Part shown: piece after piece, positions 26,937-35,330 of the stretch
Numbering within the stretch: the stretch's first letter is position 1
Layout of the letters: every line of letters begins with the position of its first letter
Assembly: GCF_001719165.1 (NCBI RefSeq)
Contig: NZ_CP017057.1
Span: 1,488,001-1,552,000 of the forward strand
Direction of reading: 5' to 3'
Length of the DNA: 64,000 nucleotides
Source of the DNA: Erythrobacter litoralis
GTDB taxonomy: Bacteria > Pseudomonadota > Alphaproteobacteria > Sphingomonadales > Sphingomonadaceae
Notes under the pieces: generated by a model
What the model saw: only the letters and a program-made list of their open reading frames with translations
The model's database searches: none
What the model was told of the DNA's origin: nothing
Made by a program: the position numbers and the translations under genes

Positions 26937-27806
26937 ATGAGCTTTCGCACCCTGTTTTTGCTGGTCGTCGCTTTGCCTGCGATCATGGTGGGCGCAGCCA
27001 TGTTGCTGGGCCTTACCATTCCGGTGCCCGAATGGGGGCGCGACTATGTCCTGCGCTTTGCGCTGGGGGAGGAAGCGCGCCGCGTCGACCTGCCTGCCAT
27101 TGCCGGTCCCGACGACCCGTCCCGCCCGCTTGTGGTGATCGATGCCGGCCATGGCGGGCGCGATCCCGGTTCGGTCGGAGGCGGCGTGCGCGAGAAGGAC
27201 GTCGTGCTTGCCATTGCCCGTTCGCTGCGCGCGGAATTGCTCGAGGCGGGCGGGATCCGCGTCGCCATGACCCGCGATGACGATCGCATCGTTCCGCTCG
27301 CCGATCGGCCGGAAATCGCGCGTCAGCTGGGTGCCGACCTTTTCCTGTCGATCCATGCCGACAGCGCGGGCGAGCGGGGCGATGTCGGCGGGGCGAGCAT
27401 CTACACCCTTTCCAACGAGGCTTCGAGCGAGGCGGCGGCCCGCTTTGCCGAGCGCGAGAACAACGCCGACCGCGTCAATGGCATCGTGATCGAGGGGCAG
27501 AGCGAGGCGGTCAGCGCGATCCTCGTTGAGCTTTCCCAGTCGCGCACGCAGGATGAGGCGACCGAGTTCGCAGGACTCATAGCGCGCGAGGGGGAGGGGC
27601 GAATCGCCTTCCACCCGCAGGCCCGCCGCTCCGCCGAGCTCGCCGTGCTGCGGGCACCCGACGTGCCGGGCGTCCTGTTCGAAAGCGGCTTCGTCACCAA
27701 TCGCGACGACCGTGCGCGGCTCACCACCGAGGAAGGCCGCGAGGCCTATGCCGAGGTCCTCGCCCGGGCAATCCGGGTCTATTTCGCCCGTCGCGCCGAG
27801 CTTTAG
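26937..27806 (+). CDS. amiC: N-acetylmuramoyl-L-alanine amidase (AmiC-like, amidase_3)
   Basis: 289-aa zinc amidase. An N-terminal signal-anchor (MSFRTLFLLVVALPAIMVGAAMLLG) is followed by a catalytic domain with His72 (VIDAGHGGRDPG), Glu86 (GGVREKDVV), His140 (LFLSIHADS) and Glu249 (VLFESGFVTN). It cuts the amide bond between muramic acid and the stem peptide in the periplasm during cell separation. It lacks the AMIN domain of longer AmiC proteins. The PBP1A gene follows 131 bases downstream on the same strand, a common alphaproteobacterial pairing (amidase-mrcA). Confidence 0.92.
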   Translation: MSFRTLFLLVVALPAIMVGAAMLLGLTIPVPEWGRDYVLRFALGEEARRVDLPAIAGPDDPSRPLVVIDAGHGGRDPGSVGGGVREKDVVLAIARSLRAELLEAGGIRVAMTRDDDRIVPLADRPEIARQLGADLFLSIHADSAGERGDVGGASIYTLSNEASSEAAARFAERENNADRVNGIVIEGQSEAVSAILVELSQSRTQDEATEFAGLIAREGEGRIAFHPQARRSAELAVLRAPDVPGVLFESGFVTNRDDRARLTTEEGREAYAEVLARAIRVYFARRAEL

Positions 27807-27847
27807 GCGGCTTTCCCGATGGCGTGTTCATGCCGCTGTAAGCCGCC
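27806..27847 (+). terminator. Weak inverted repeat after the amidase gene
   Basis: GGCGGCTT (27806-27813) pairs with AAGCCGCC (27840-27847) over a 26-base loop, starting at the amidase stop codon. No T-tract follows, so it may be an attenuator or nothing at all. Confidence 0.25.
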
Positions 27848-27937
27848 CCGCGCGAAAGGCGGCAGATGGATGCGCGAAGCGACTGGCATGTCGCTTGCAC
27901 GCCGTGCTAGTAGGCCGTGCCCATTTCCTGATCGACC

Positions 27938-30451
27938 ATGACCGACCCCGCCAATCTCTCCTTTTCCGATTATGCTCGCTATCGCGTCAGCCGCGATCTG
28001 ACGGGGCTTGCCGGATGGTTCGGCGCGAAATGGCGCGGGAGCATCCTGTTCAAGCTGGCCGCCGCCGCGTTCGCGGTGCTGGTCGCGCTTTGGATGGCTG
28101 CGTGGATCTGGCTTGCGAGCGACCTGCCGGATGCGGACAAACTGCTCGAATACGAGACCCCTCTGCCCACGGTCGTGCGCGGTTTCGATGGCGAGATCGT
28201 CCATTCCTATGCGCGTGAGCGGCGCGTCCAGCTGCAATATCCCGATTTCCCCGAGCGGCTGAAGCAGGCCTATATTTCGGCCGAGGACAAGACCTTCTAC
28301 AGCCATGGCGGTGTCGATCTGACCGGTACGATCAATGCCGCCTTCGACTATGCCCGCAAGATGGGCACGGGCGAGCGCGCGGTGGGCGGCTCGACCATCA
28401 CCCAGCAGGTCGCCAAGAACCTGCTTTTGGGCGATGAATATTCGGTCACCCGCAAGCTCAAGGAAATGATCCTCGCCAGCCGGATCGAGGATGCGATGAG
28501 CAAGCAGGAGATCCTCGAGCTTTATCTCAACGAGATCCCGCTCGGCCGACGGTCTTTCGGGGTGCAGGCGGCCGCACGGGCCTATTTCGACAAGGACGTG
28601 GCGGATCTCGAACTCCATGAAATGGCCTTCCTCGCGATCCTGCCCAAGGCGCCCGAACGGTACGGCCGCAAGGGTCAGGAACAGGCGGCGCTGGGCCGGC
28701 GCAATTTCGTGCTCGGCCAGATGGAAGCGAACGGCTTCATCACCGAGGCCGAACGCGCCGCGGCCGCCGCGAAGCCGCTCGGCCTCGTTACCCAGCGGCG
28801 CGAGCGCAGCATCGATGCCGGCTATTTCCTCGAGGAAGTTCGCCGCGAGCTGATCGCGCAATTCGGCGAGACTGCCGAAGACGGTCCGAACAGCGTCTAT
28901 GCGGGCGGATTGTGGGTGCGCACCTCGCTCGACCCGGAAATGCAGGATGCCGCACGCGAGGCCCTGCGCGATGGCCTGCTGCGCTATCACGGCAATCGCG
29001 GGTGGAGCGGGGCGATCGCCACCATCGATGTCAGCGAGGGCAATTGGGCGCGCCAGCTGCAAAGCTCCCCGCTCGGCATCCGTTACAAGGACTGGCGCCT
29101 CGGCGTCGTCACCAGCCGCGAAGGCTCCTCGGCCCGGATCGGCTTTTCCGATGGGCTCGAAGCGCCGCTCACCGGCCTTCCGAACGCGCTTGGGACCGGC
29201 GATGTTATCGTCGCGAAGCCTGCCGGGGCCGGGTACGCGGTCGCCACCGTGCCAGAGGCGCAGGGCGGTCTCGTCGTGCAGGACGCACAATATGGCCGCG
29301 TGCTCGCAATGCAGGGCGGGTTCGATTTCCGCCTGTCCGATTTCAACCGCGCAACCCAGGCCAATCGCCAGCCGGGCTCCACGATCAAACCCTTCGTTTA
29401 CGCCGCCGGGCTCGATAACGGGATGACCCCTTCCACCCAGGTCGATAACACCCGCTACTGTTACTACCAGGGCGCCAATCTCGGCGAGAAGTGCATTCGC
29501 GGCGGTCGTGCGGGCCAGTTCCCGATGCGTTACGGGCTTGAGCAGTCGCAGAACATCATGACCGTGCAGATCGGTTCGACCGTCGGGTTCGACAACGTGG
29601 TCGAAACGATCGAACGCATGAACATCAGCGACGAGGCGCAGCCTTATCCGTCCACCGCGCTGGGCGCGGGAGAGACCACGGTTTCGAAGATGGTCGCCGC
29701 CTATGCCGCGCTCGCCAATCACGGCCGCCTCAACGAACCGACAGTGATCGACTATGTCCAGGACCGCCGCGGTAAGGTCATCTGGCGGGCGGACGAGCGC
29801 GCCTGCACGGGCTGCAACATGCCCGAGTGGGACGGCACGCCGATGCCGCGCTTCGGCCTCAAGGGCGAACAGGCGATGGATCCGCGCACGGCGTTTCAGG
29901 TGATGCACATGCTCAAAGGCGTGGTCCAACGCGGCACGGCGACGAACCTGCGTGATCTCGGCCTGCCGCTGTTCGGCAAGACGGGCACCACCAGCGGGCC
30001 CAAGGACGTTTGGTTCATCGGCGGTACGCAGGAACTGATCGCGGGGGCCTATGTGGGCTTCGATTCCCCGCGCAACATGGGTGGCTATGCCTATGGCGGG
30101 ACGATCGCAGCACCGATCGTCAAGAGCCTGATCCAGAAGACGAAAACGCGCTGGTCCGACCTCCCGCCGGTCGCGCCCGAAGGCGTGCGGATGGTCCGGA
30201 TCGACCGTCGAACGGGCAAACGCGTCTTCGACGGCTATCCGAGCGACGATCCGCTGTCGGCGATCATCTGGGAGGCGTTCAAGCCCGATACCGAGCCGGA
30301 ACGCTTCACCCGCCAGGACGCGGTCGCCGCACGCCGAGACGAGATTCTCGAACTGATCCGCACCGGGCGCCTCGGCGCGGTCCCGCGCGCGCAGGAAAAC
30401 GCGTTCGGCCAGCCGAGCGATTTCGTCGAGGAGCAGGGCGGCATCTATTGA
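27938..30451 (+). CDS. mrcA: Penicillin-binding protein 1A (bifunctional transglycosylase/transpeptidase)
   Basis: 837 aa. A cytoplasmic start, then a TM helix at about 36-60. The GT51 transglycosylase domain has catalytic Glu116 in ISAEDKTFYSHGGVD, then GGSTITQQVAKNLLLG and RKLKEMILASRIE. An OB-like domain is followed by the transpeptidase with Ser481 and Lys484 (QPGSTIKPF), SQN in EQSQNIM and KTG in LFGKTGTTSGPKD. It polymerises and cross-links peptidoglycan. The C-terminal tail (about 780-837) is charged and probably flexible. The ATG at 27938 is the first good start; a peroxiredoxin gene follows 41 bases later. Confidence 0.95.
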   Translation: MTDPANLSFSDYARYRVSRDLTGLAGWFGAKWRGSILFKLAAAAFAVLVALWMAAWIWLASDLPDADKLLEYETPLPTVVRGFDGEIVHSYARERRVQLQYPDFPERLKQAYISAEDKTFYSHGGVDLTGTINAAFDYARKMGTGERAVGGSTITQQVAKNLLLGDEYSVTRKLKEMILASRIEDAMSKQEILELYLNEIPLGRRSFGVQAAARAYFDKDVADLELHEMAFLAILPKAPERYGRKGQEQAALGRRNFVLGQMEANGFITEAERAAAAAKPLGLVTQRRERSIDAGYFLEEVRRELIAQFGETAEDGPNSVYAGGLWVRTSLDPEMQDAAREALRDGLLRYHGNRGWSGAIATIDVSEGNWARQLQSSPLGIRYKDWRLGVVTSREGSSARIGFSDGLEAPLTGLPNALGTGDVIVAKPAGAGYAVATVPEAQGGLVVQDAQYGRVLAMQGGFDFRLSDFNRATQANRQPGSTIKPFVYAAGLDNGMTPSTQVDNTRYCYYQGANLGEKCIRGGRAGQFPMRYGLEQSQNIMTVQIGSTVGFDNVVETIERMNISDEAQPYPSTALGAGETTVSKMVAAYAALANHGRLNEPTVIDYVQDRRGKVIWRADERACTGCNMPEWDGTPMPRFGLKGEQAMDPRTAFQVMHMLKGVVQRGTATNLRDLGLPLFGKTGTTSGPKDVWFIGGTQELIAGAYVGFDSPRNMGGYAYGGTIAAPIVKSLIQKTKTRWSDLPPVAPEGVRMVRIDRRTGKRVFDGYPSDDPLSAIIWEAFKPDTEPERFTRQDAVAARRDEILELIRTGRLGAVPRAQENAFGQPSDFVEEQGGIY

Positions 30452-30492
30452 GCCCGCCCAAGCGTAGCTTTCGCATTCAGGAGGAAACCGTC

Positions 30493-31023
30493 ATGACCCG
30501 CTTCCGCACCCTTTTGGTCGCCGCGCTTGCCGTCGGGGTCGTCGCTGCCCCCGCTTCGGCCGAACTTCCGGTTGGAGCCGCAGCTCCCGGTTTTTCGACC
30601 AAGGCCGCGCTCGCGGGCGAGGAATTCGCCTTTTCCCTGCGCGAGGCGTTGAAGAAAGGCCCGGTCGTGCTCTATTTCTACCCCAAGGCCTTCACGCGGG
30701 GCTGCACGCTCGAAGCCAATGCCTTCGCCGAGACCATGCCCGAATTCAAGAAAGCAGGAGCGAGCGTGATCGGCATGTCGAATGACGACATCGCAACGCT
30801 CAAGCGCTTCAGCCGAGAGGAGTGCCGCGACGCATTCCCGGTAGGCGTCGCGAGCGCGAAGGTAATCGCCGATTACGACGTTAAATACGCCGCCACTGAC
30901 CTTGCCAGCCGCACCTCCTATGTCATCGCGCCTGACGGGCGGATCGTTGCGGTCCATTCGGACAGCGACTATCGCGGCCACGTCACCGAAACGCTCGCCG
31001 CGGTGCGCGCGCTGTCTCGGTAA
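30493..31023 (+). CDS. Periplasmic peroxiredoxin (AhpC/TSA, BCP-like)
   Basis: 176 aa. Signal peptide MTRFRTLLVAALAVGVVAAPASA with an Ala-x-Ala cleavage site, so it is exported. The peroxiredoxin fold includes VVLYFYPKAFTRGCTLEANAF, with Cys71 as the peroxidatic Cys. The position five residues later, Cys in classical BCP (CTxExC), is Asn here. A second Cys, Cys111 (REECRDAF), might serve for resolving, or the enzyme may act as 1-Cys type. It reduces peroxides in the periplasm. Start ATG 30493 has AGGAGG upstream at 30479-30484. Confidence 0.88.
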   Translation: MTRFRTLLVAALAVGVVAAPASAELPVGAAAPGFSTKAALAGEEFAFSLREALKKGPVVLYFYPKAFTRGCTLEANAFAETMPEFKKAGASVIGMSNDDIATLKRFSREECRDAFPVGVASAKVIADYDVKYAATDLASRTSYVIAPDGRIVAVHSDSDYRGHVTETLAAVRALSR

Positions 31024-31115
31024 GGGTGGCGCGCTGATCTTTACAATCGCATGATGCTCGCTAGGTGAGGCGTCCCGCTGGCGAGCGGGCGTCTCTAGCG
31101 TTGAAGGAACCATGC

Positions 31116-32243
31116 ATGCGGGCAGAAGCCCAGGCCCATATCGACCGTATCGAAGCCGCACTCGCGCTCGTGCGCCAGTCGCTCGACTGGGAGCGTGCGC
31201 TGCGGCGGTTGGACGAACTCAATGCCCGCGTGCAGGATCCGACCCTGTGGGACGATCCCAAGGAAGCGCAGGCGATCAGCCGCGAGCAGAAGACGCTCGA
31301 GACCGCGGTGAACACGGTGCGCGAAATCTCGAGCGAGATGTCCGATGCGATCGAATTCATCGAAATGGGCGAGGCCGAGGGCGAGGATGCCGTCGTCCAG
31401 GACGGGCTGAAAAGCCTCGAACGGCTTGCCGTGCGGGCCGACGCCGACAAGGTCCAGGCGCTTCTTTCGGGCGAAGCGGACGGCAACGACACCTATCTCG
31501 AAATTCATGCCGGCGCTGGCGGGACCGAGAGCCAGGACTGGGCCGAGATGCTTTTCCGCATGTATTCGCGCTGGGCCGAGCGGCGAGGATTCAAGGTCGA
31601 GACGGTCGAATACCAGGCGGGCGAGGCCGCGGGGATCAAGTCGGCGACGCTGCTCCTGAAGGGCGAGAACGCATACGGTTATGCCAAGACCGAAAGCGGG
31701 GTTCACCGGCTTGTCCGGATCAGTCCCTATGACAGCAGCGCGCGCCGCCACACCAGCTTTTCCAGCGTCTGGGTCTATCCCGTCATCGACGACGACATCG
31801 ACATCGAGATCAACCCCGCCGACCTCAAGATCGACACCTACCGGGCGTCCGGGGCTGGCGGGCAACACGTCAACACGACCGATTCCGCCGTTCGTATCAC
31901 CCACCAGCCGACCGGCATCGTGGTGGCGAGCCAGAACGACCGCAGCCAGCACAAGAACCGCGCGACCGCGATGAACATGCTGAAAGCGCGCCTGTTCGAA
32001 CGCGAAATGGCCGAGCGCGAAGCGGCGGCTTCGGGCGAGTACCAGGAAAAAAGCGAGATCGGGTGGGGTCACCAGATCCGCTCCTATGTTCTGCAGCCCT
32101 ACCAGATGGTGAAGGACCTGCGCACCGGGGTCACATCGACTTCGCCCGACAACGTGCTCGACGGGGAGATCGACCCGTTCATATCGGCCGCGCTCGCGCA
32201 GCAGGTGACGGGCGAGACGGTCGAGATCGAGGACGTCGAATAG
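31116..32243 (+). CDS. prfB: Peptide chain release factor 2
   Basis: 375-aa RF2. The GGQ motif is residues 248-250 ([16 protein letters not shown]). The stop-codon-reading tripeptide, SPF in E. coli RF2, is Ser203-Pro204-Tyr205 here ([18 protein letters not shown]). The gene reads through in one frame from [16 protein letters not shown]; the autoregulatory UGA frameshift found near the start of many prfB genes is absent, as is common in alphaproteobacteria. An overlapping ATG at 31112 is out of frame. RF2 terminates at UAA and UGA. Confidence 0.95.
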   Translation: MRAEAQAHIDRIEAALALVRQSLDWERALRRLDELNARVQDPTLWDDPKEAQAISREQKTLETAVNTVREISSEMSDAIEFIEMGEAEGEDAVVQDGLKSLERLAVRADADKVQALLSGEADGNDTYLEIHAGAGGTESQDWAEMLFRMYSRWAERRGFKVETVEYQAGEAAGIKSATLLLKGENAYGYAKTESGVHRLVRISPYDSSARRHTSFSSVWVYPVIDDDIDIEINPADLKIDTYRASGAGGQHVNTTDSAVRITHQPTGIVVASQNDRSQHKNRATAMNMLKARLFEREMAEREAAASGEYQEKSEIGWGHQIRSYVLQPYQMVKDLRTGVTSTSPDNVLDGEIDPFISAALAQQVTGETVEIEDVE

Positions 32244-32249
32244 GCAGGG

Positions 32250-32864
32250 CTATTCGGGGGCCTCATCCTCGCCGATTTCATGCTCATTGTCGGCGGGGAC
32301 GATCGTCACCACCGGTTCGACCGGGAAGATCCGCGACGCGGAAAGCTCGGCCACCCCCTCGCGCGCGGCGTCGAGCAGGGCTTCGCGGGTCGTGAAACGG
32401 CAAGTGCGCGAGCCGCCGTCCTCGAACAGACGCTCCATGCCGTCGCGCCGGGGCGTGCCGTCGCAGTTCGGCGCATGGAGCGCGAGCCGGGCGCTCTCGT
32501 ACCGCGCGATATAGAACTGGACCTCGCGCGGTTCCGTCTCGTCCTCGCTGACAAAGGCGAGATACCAGCCGTTGGCCGCCCCGGGTATGGCGACGAGCGA
32601 GAGCAGGGCTTCACGGTCTTCCGCGAATTCGGCCCCCGGTTCGCCCGGCGAGCGGAGCGGCACGATCCTGGTCCTGCCATCGCCAAGCGCTTCGAACCGC
32701 GCGAATTGCCGGGTCGAGCCTTCGGGGAAATTCGCGCCGATCTCGTAATGTCCGTCAAGTTCGACCGAGGCCAGATCGTCGGGCGCGAACAGCGCGCCGT
32801 TGCCGATCCAGCATCCGCCGAGCAGGAGCGCCAGCAGCGCTGCCAGAAAACCGCGCAGGGACAT
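32250..32864 (-). CDS. Hypothetical lipoprotein
   Basis: 204 aa with signal peptide and lipobox LLGGC (Cys about residue 18), so a membrane-anchored periplasmic protein. Start ATG 32864 with AGGAAG upstream; a TTG six bases earlier is possible. The mature part is acidic with no family that I recognise; it contains HYEIGANFPEGSTRQFARFE and a Cys pair (HAPNCDGTP and RTCRFTT) that could form a disulfide. It converges on prfB with a 6-base gap and is divergent from the exported methyltransferase gene. Confidence 0.75.
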   Translation of the reverse strand: MSLRGFLAALLALLLGGCWIGNGALFAPDDLASVELDGHYEIGANFPEGSTRQFARFEALGDGRTRIVPLRSPGEPGAEFAEDREALLSLVAIPGAANGWYLAFVSEDETEPREVQFYIARYESARLALHAPNCDGTPRRDGMERLFEDGGSRTCRFTTREALLDAAREGVAELSASRIFPVEPVVTIVPADNEHEIGEDEAPE

Positions 32865-32950
32865 GGGCAAGCTTCCTCAGTGACCGGAGGGGATTGCCGA
32901 CGAATTTCGCTTTTGCCAAGCCGGATTCCAGAGGCTAAGCCAGTGCTTCG

Positions 32951-33676
32951 ATGCGCTTGCGACTGCTCCCGGCCCTGACGCTGTCCCTGATGGCGATACC
33001 GCTTGCCGCCTGCGACGGGCTGTTCGCCACTTCCGACCGGCCCGAGACCGCGCTGGACTTTCCCGAGCCTGACCGCCCCGTTGCCCGCGTCGTCTCCAAC
33101 CAGTTCGCCGACGAGGATGCCCGCGACGAACGCGACGAGGCGCGGATCGTGATGGACCTTGCCGATATCAAGGCCGGCATGACGGTTGCCGATATCGGCG
33201 CGGGCGAAGGATATTACACCGTTCGCCTCGCCGAGCGAGTGGGCGAGGAAGGCCGCGTGCTGGCGCAGGACATCGACTGGGAAGCGCTCGAACGGCTCGG
33301 CCAGCGGGTCGAGCGCGAGCGGCTCGAGAACATTTCGATCAAGCCCGGCCGCGCCGACGATCCGCAATTGCCGCCCGACAGTTTCGACCGGATCTTCCTC
33401 GTTCACATGTATCACGAGGTGACCGAGCCCTATGCCTTCCTCTGGCGGATGTGGCCCGCGCTGACCGCGCAAGGCGAGATCGTCGTCGTCGAAACTGACC
33501 GCCCCGTCGGGCGTCATGGCCTGCCCCATGCCCTGCTTTTCTGCGAGTTCGAGGCGGTCGGCTATACGCTCATCGAATATCTCGAACGGCCCGACATCAA
33601 GGGTTATTTCGCCCGCTTCGGCAAGGGCCAAGCCCGCGTCGAACCCGAGGCGATCAAACCGTGCAGGGCAGGCTGA
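32951..33676 (+). CDS. Exported/lipoprotein SAM-dependent methyltransferase-like protein
   Basis: 241 aa. The N-terminus MRLRLLPALTLSLMAIPLAAC is a lipoprotein signal (LAAC) or at least a signal peptide. It is followed by a class I methyltransferase domain: motif I VADIGAGEGYYTVRLAERV, acidic loop LAQDIDWEALERL, motif IV-like FDRIFLVHMYHEV and LTAQGEIVVVETDRPVGRHG. This resembles the COG4798-type predicted methyltransferases, some of which carry signal peptides. A SAM-dependent enzyme outside the cytoplasm would lack cofactor, so either export or activity needs testing. Confidence 0.8.
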   Translation: MRLRLLPALTLSLMAIPLAACDGLFATSDRPETALDFPEPDRPVARVVSNQFADEDARDERDEARIVMDLADIKAGMTVADIGAGEGYYTVRLAERVGEEGRVLAQDIDWEALERLGQRVERERLENISIKPGRADDPQLPPDSFDRIFLVHMYHEVTEPYAFLWRMWPALTAQGEIVVVETDRPVGRHGLPHALLFCEFEAVGYTLIEYLERPDIKGYFARFGKGQARVEPEAIKPCRAG

Positions 33677-33693
33677 TGCCACCTGCAAAAGGG

Positions 33694-33733
33694 CGGAGAA
33701 GCCTCCGATAGGTCATTGCCGCAGCCTTGCGGC
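33694..33733 (+). terminator. Tandem hairpins after the exported methyltransferase
   Basis: CGGAG-AAGC-CTCCG (33694-33707) and GCCGCA-GCCT-TGCGGC (33718-33733). The second is followed by TTCCTTATG. The placement, just after a stop and before a gene with its own ribosome site, suits an intrinsic terminator. Confidence 0.5.
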
Positions 33734-33795
33734 TTCCTTATGTGACACCGGAAATTCAGCGCAAGGAAAGGCGCCTTGCGAACAGGAGTTGTTAA

Positions 33796-35199
33796 TTGTT
33801 CAAGGGATTGAGCCCGATCGTCTATGGCGGGCGCGAAGTGTGGCCGCTTATCGAAGGCGGCAAGGGCGTGTCTGCGACAAATCATGCAAGCTCGGGCGCA
33901 TGGGCGGCTGCGGGCGGCATCGGCACGGTGAGCGCGGTGAATGCCGACAGCTATGACGAAGACGGCAACGTCATCCCGCAGGTCTATCCGCAGGCGACCC
34001 GCCAGGAACGGCACGAGCAGCTGATCCGCTATGCCATCGACGGAGCGAGCGAACAGGTCCGCCGAGCCTATGAGATTTCGGGCGGCAAGGGCGCGATCAA
34101 CATCAACGTGCTGTGGGAAATGGGCGGCGCGCAGGCCGTGCTCGAAGGCGTGCTCGAACGCACGCGCGGCATGGTAGCGGGCGTCACCTGCGGGGCGGGC
34201 ATGCCCTACAAGCTGGCCGAGATCGCAGCGCGCTTCAATGTCAGCTACCTACCGATCGTGAGTTCGGGTCGAGCGTTTCGCGCATTGTGGAAACGCAGCT
34301 ACCACAAGGTGCCCGAATTGATGGCCGCGGTCGTATACGAGGACCCGTGGCTCGCCGGCGGGCACAATGGTCTTTCCAATGCCGAGGACCCGCGCCAGCC
34401 GCAGGACCCCTATCCCCGGGTCAAGGAACTGCGCGACATGATGCGTAAGGAAGGCGTGTCGGAAGACGTGCCGATCGTCATGGCGGGCGGGGTCTGGTAC
34501 CTGCGCGAATGGAACGACTGGATCGATAATCCGGAACTCGGCAAGATCGCCTTCCAGTTCGGCACGCGGCCGCTGCTGACGCAGGAAAGCCCGATCCCGC
34601 AGGTCTGGAAGGACATGCTGCGGACGGTCGAGAAGGGCGACGTGCTGCTGCACAAGTTCTCGCCCACAGGCTTTTACTCGAGCGCGGTGAAAACGCCTTT
34701 CCTTTACGATCTGATGCATCGTTCGGAACGCCAGATCCCCTTCCGCAAGCGCGGCGAGATGGACGGCACGGTCCAACTGGGCGACGAAGGCAAGGCGAGG
34801 AGTTTCTGGGTCAGCCCAGAGGACAAGCGCAAGGCCGAGACCTGGATGCGCGAGGGCCATACCGAGCCCTTGAAGACTCCCGACAACACGATCGTCTTCG
34901 TCACCCCTGACAAGCGCGACGAGATCCGCAAGGACCAGCAGGATTGCATGGGCTGCCTGTCGCATTGCCAGTTTTCGAGCTGGAAGGATCATGACGACTA
35001 CACCACCGGGCGCCTGGCCGACCCGCGCAGCTTCTGCATCCAGAAGACCCTCCAGGAAATCGCCCATGGCGAGGACCCGCAGGACAATCTCGCCTTCGCC
35101 GGGCATTCGGCATACCGGTTCAAGACCGATCCGTTCTATTCCAACGGCTACACGCCGACCGTGGGTGAACTGGTAGAGCGGATCCTCACGGGGGATTGA
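33796..35199 (+). CDS. Nitronate monooxygenase-like flavin oxidoreductase with C-terminal Cys cluster
   Basis: 467 aa with a TTG start behind AGGAG (33784-33788). The TIM-barrel part has the family's glycine motifs: GGRE near the start, AGVTCGAGMPYKLAEIAARF, HNGLSN, and IVMAGGVWYLREWNDW with AFQFGTRPLLTQESP for FMN phosphate. The last 100 residues hold Cys384, Cys387, Cys391 (DCMGCLSHCQF) and Cys414 (SFCIQK), which look like a metal or Fe-S site not found in ordinary nitronate monooxygenases. It probably oxidises a nitronate or an enoyl-type substrate with FMN. No operon partner. Confidence 0.8.
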   Translation: MFKGLSPIVYGGREVWPLIEGGKGVSATNHASSGAWAAAGGIGTVSAVNADSYDEDGNVIPQVYPQATRQERHEQLIRYAIDGASEQVRRAYEISGGKGAININVLWEMGGAQAVLEGVLERTRGMVAGVTCGAGMPYKLAEIAARFNVSYLPIVSSGRAFRALWKRSYHKVPELMAAVVYEDPWLAGGHNGLSNAEDPRQPQDPYPRVKELRDMMRKEGVSEDVPIVMAGGVWYLREWNDWIDNPELGKIAFQFGTRPLLTQESPIPQVWKDMLRTVEKGDVLLHKFSPTGFYSSAVKTPFLYDLMHRSERQIPFRKRGEMDGTVQLGDEGKARSFWVSPEDKRKAETWMREGHTEPLKTPDNTIVFVTPDKRDEIRKDQQDCMGCLSHCQFSSWKDHDDYTTGRLADPRSFCIQKTLQEIAHGEDPQDNLAFAGHSAYRFKTDPFYSNGYTPTVGELVERILTGD

Positions 35200-35330
35200 T
35201 GAGGCCCGGTGGCCGCGCGCTTCGTGGCCTATGCGGGCTGTTTCACGCCTGCTTGACCGGAGGCATCTAGAGCGCGGATGGTCCCGAATCGCGGCCCATC
35301 TGGCAGGCAACGCGGACTACGCATGACCGG

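Noticed and set aside
35200..35330. Gap between the flavin oxidoreductase and hydroxyacid dehydrogenase as an RNA gene
   Set aside because: No tRNA-like cloverleaf, strong hairpin or T-tract could be found by reading both strands.
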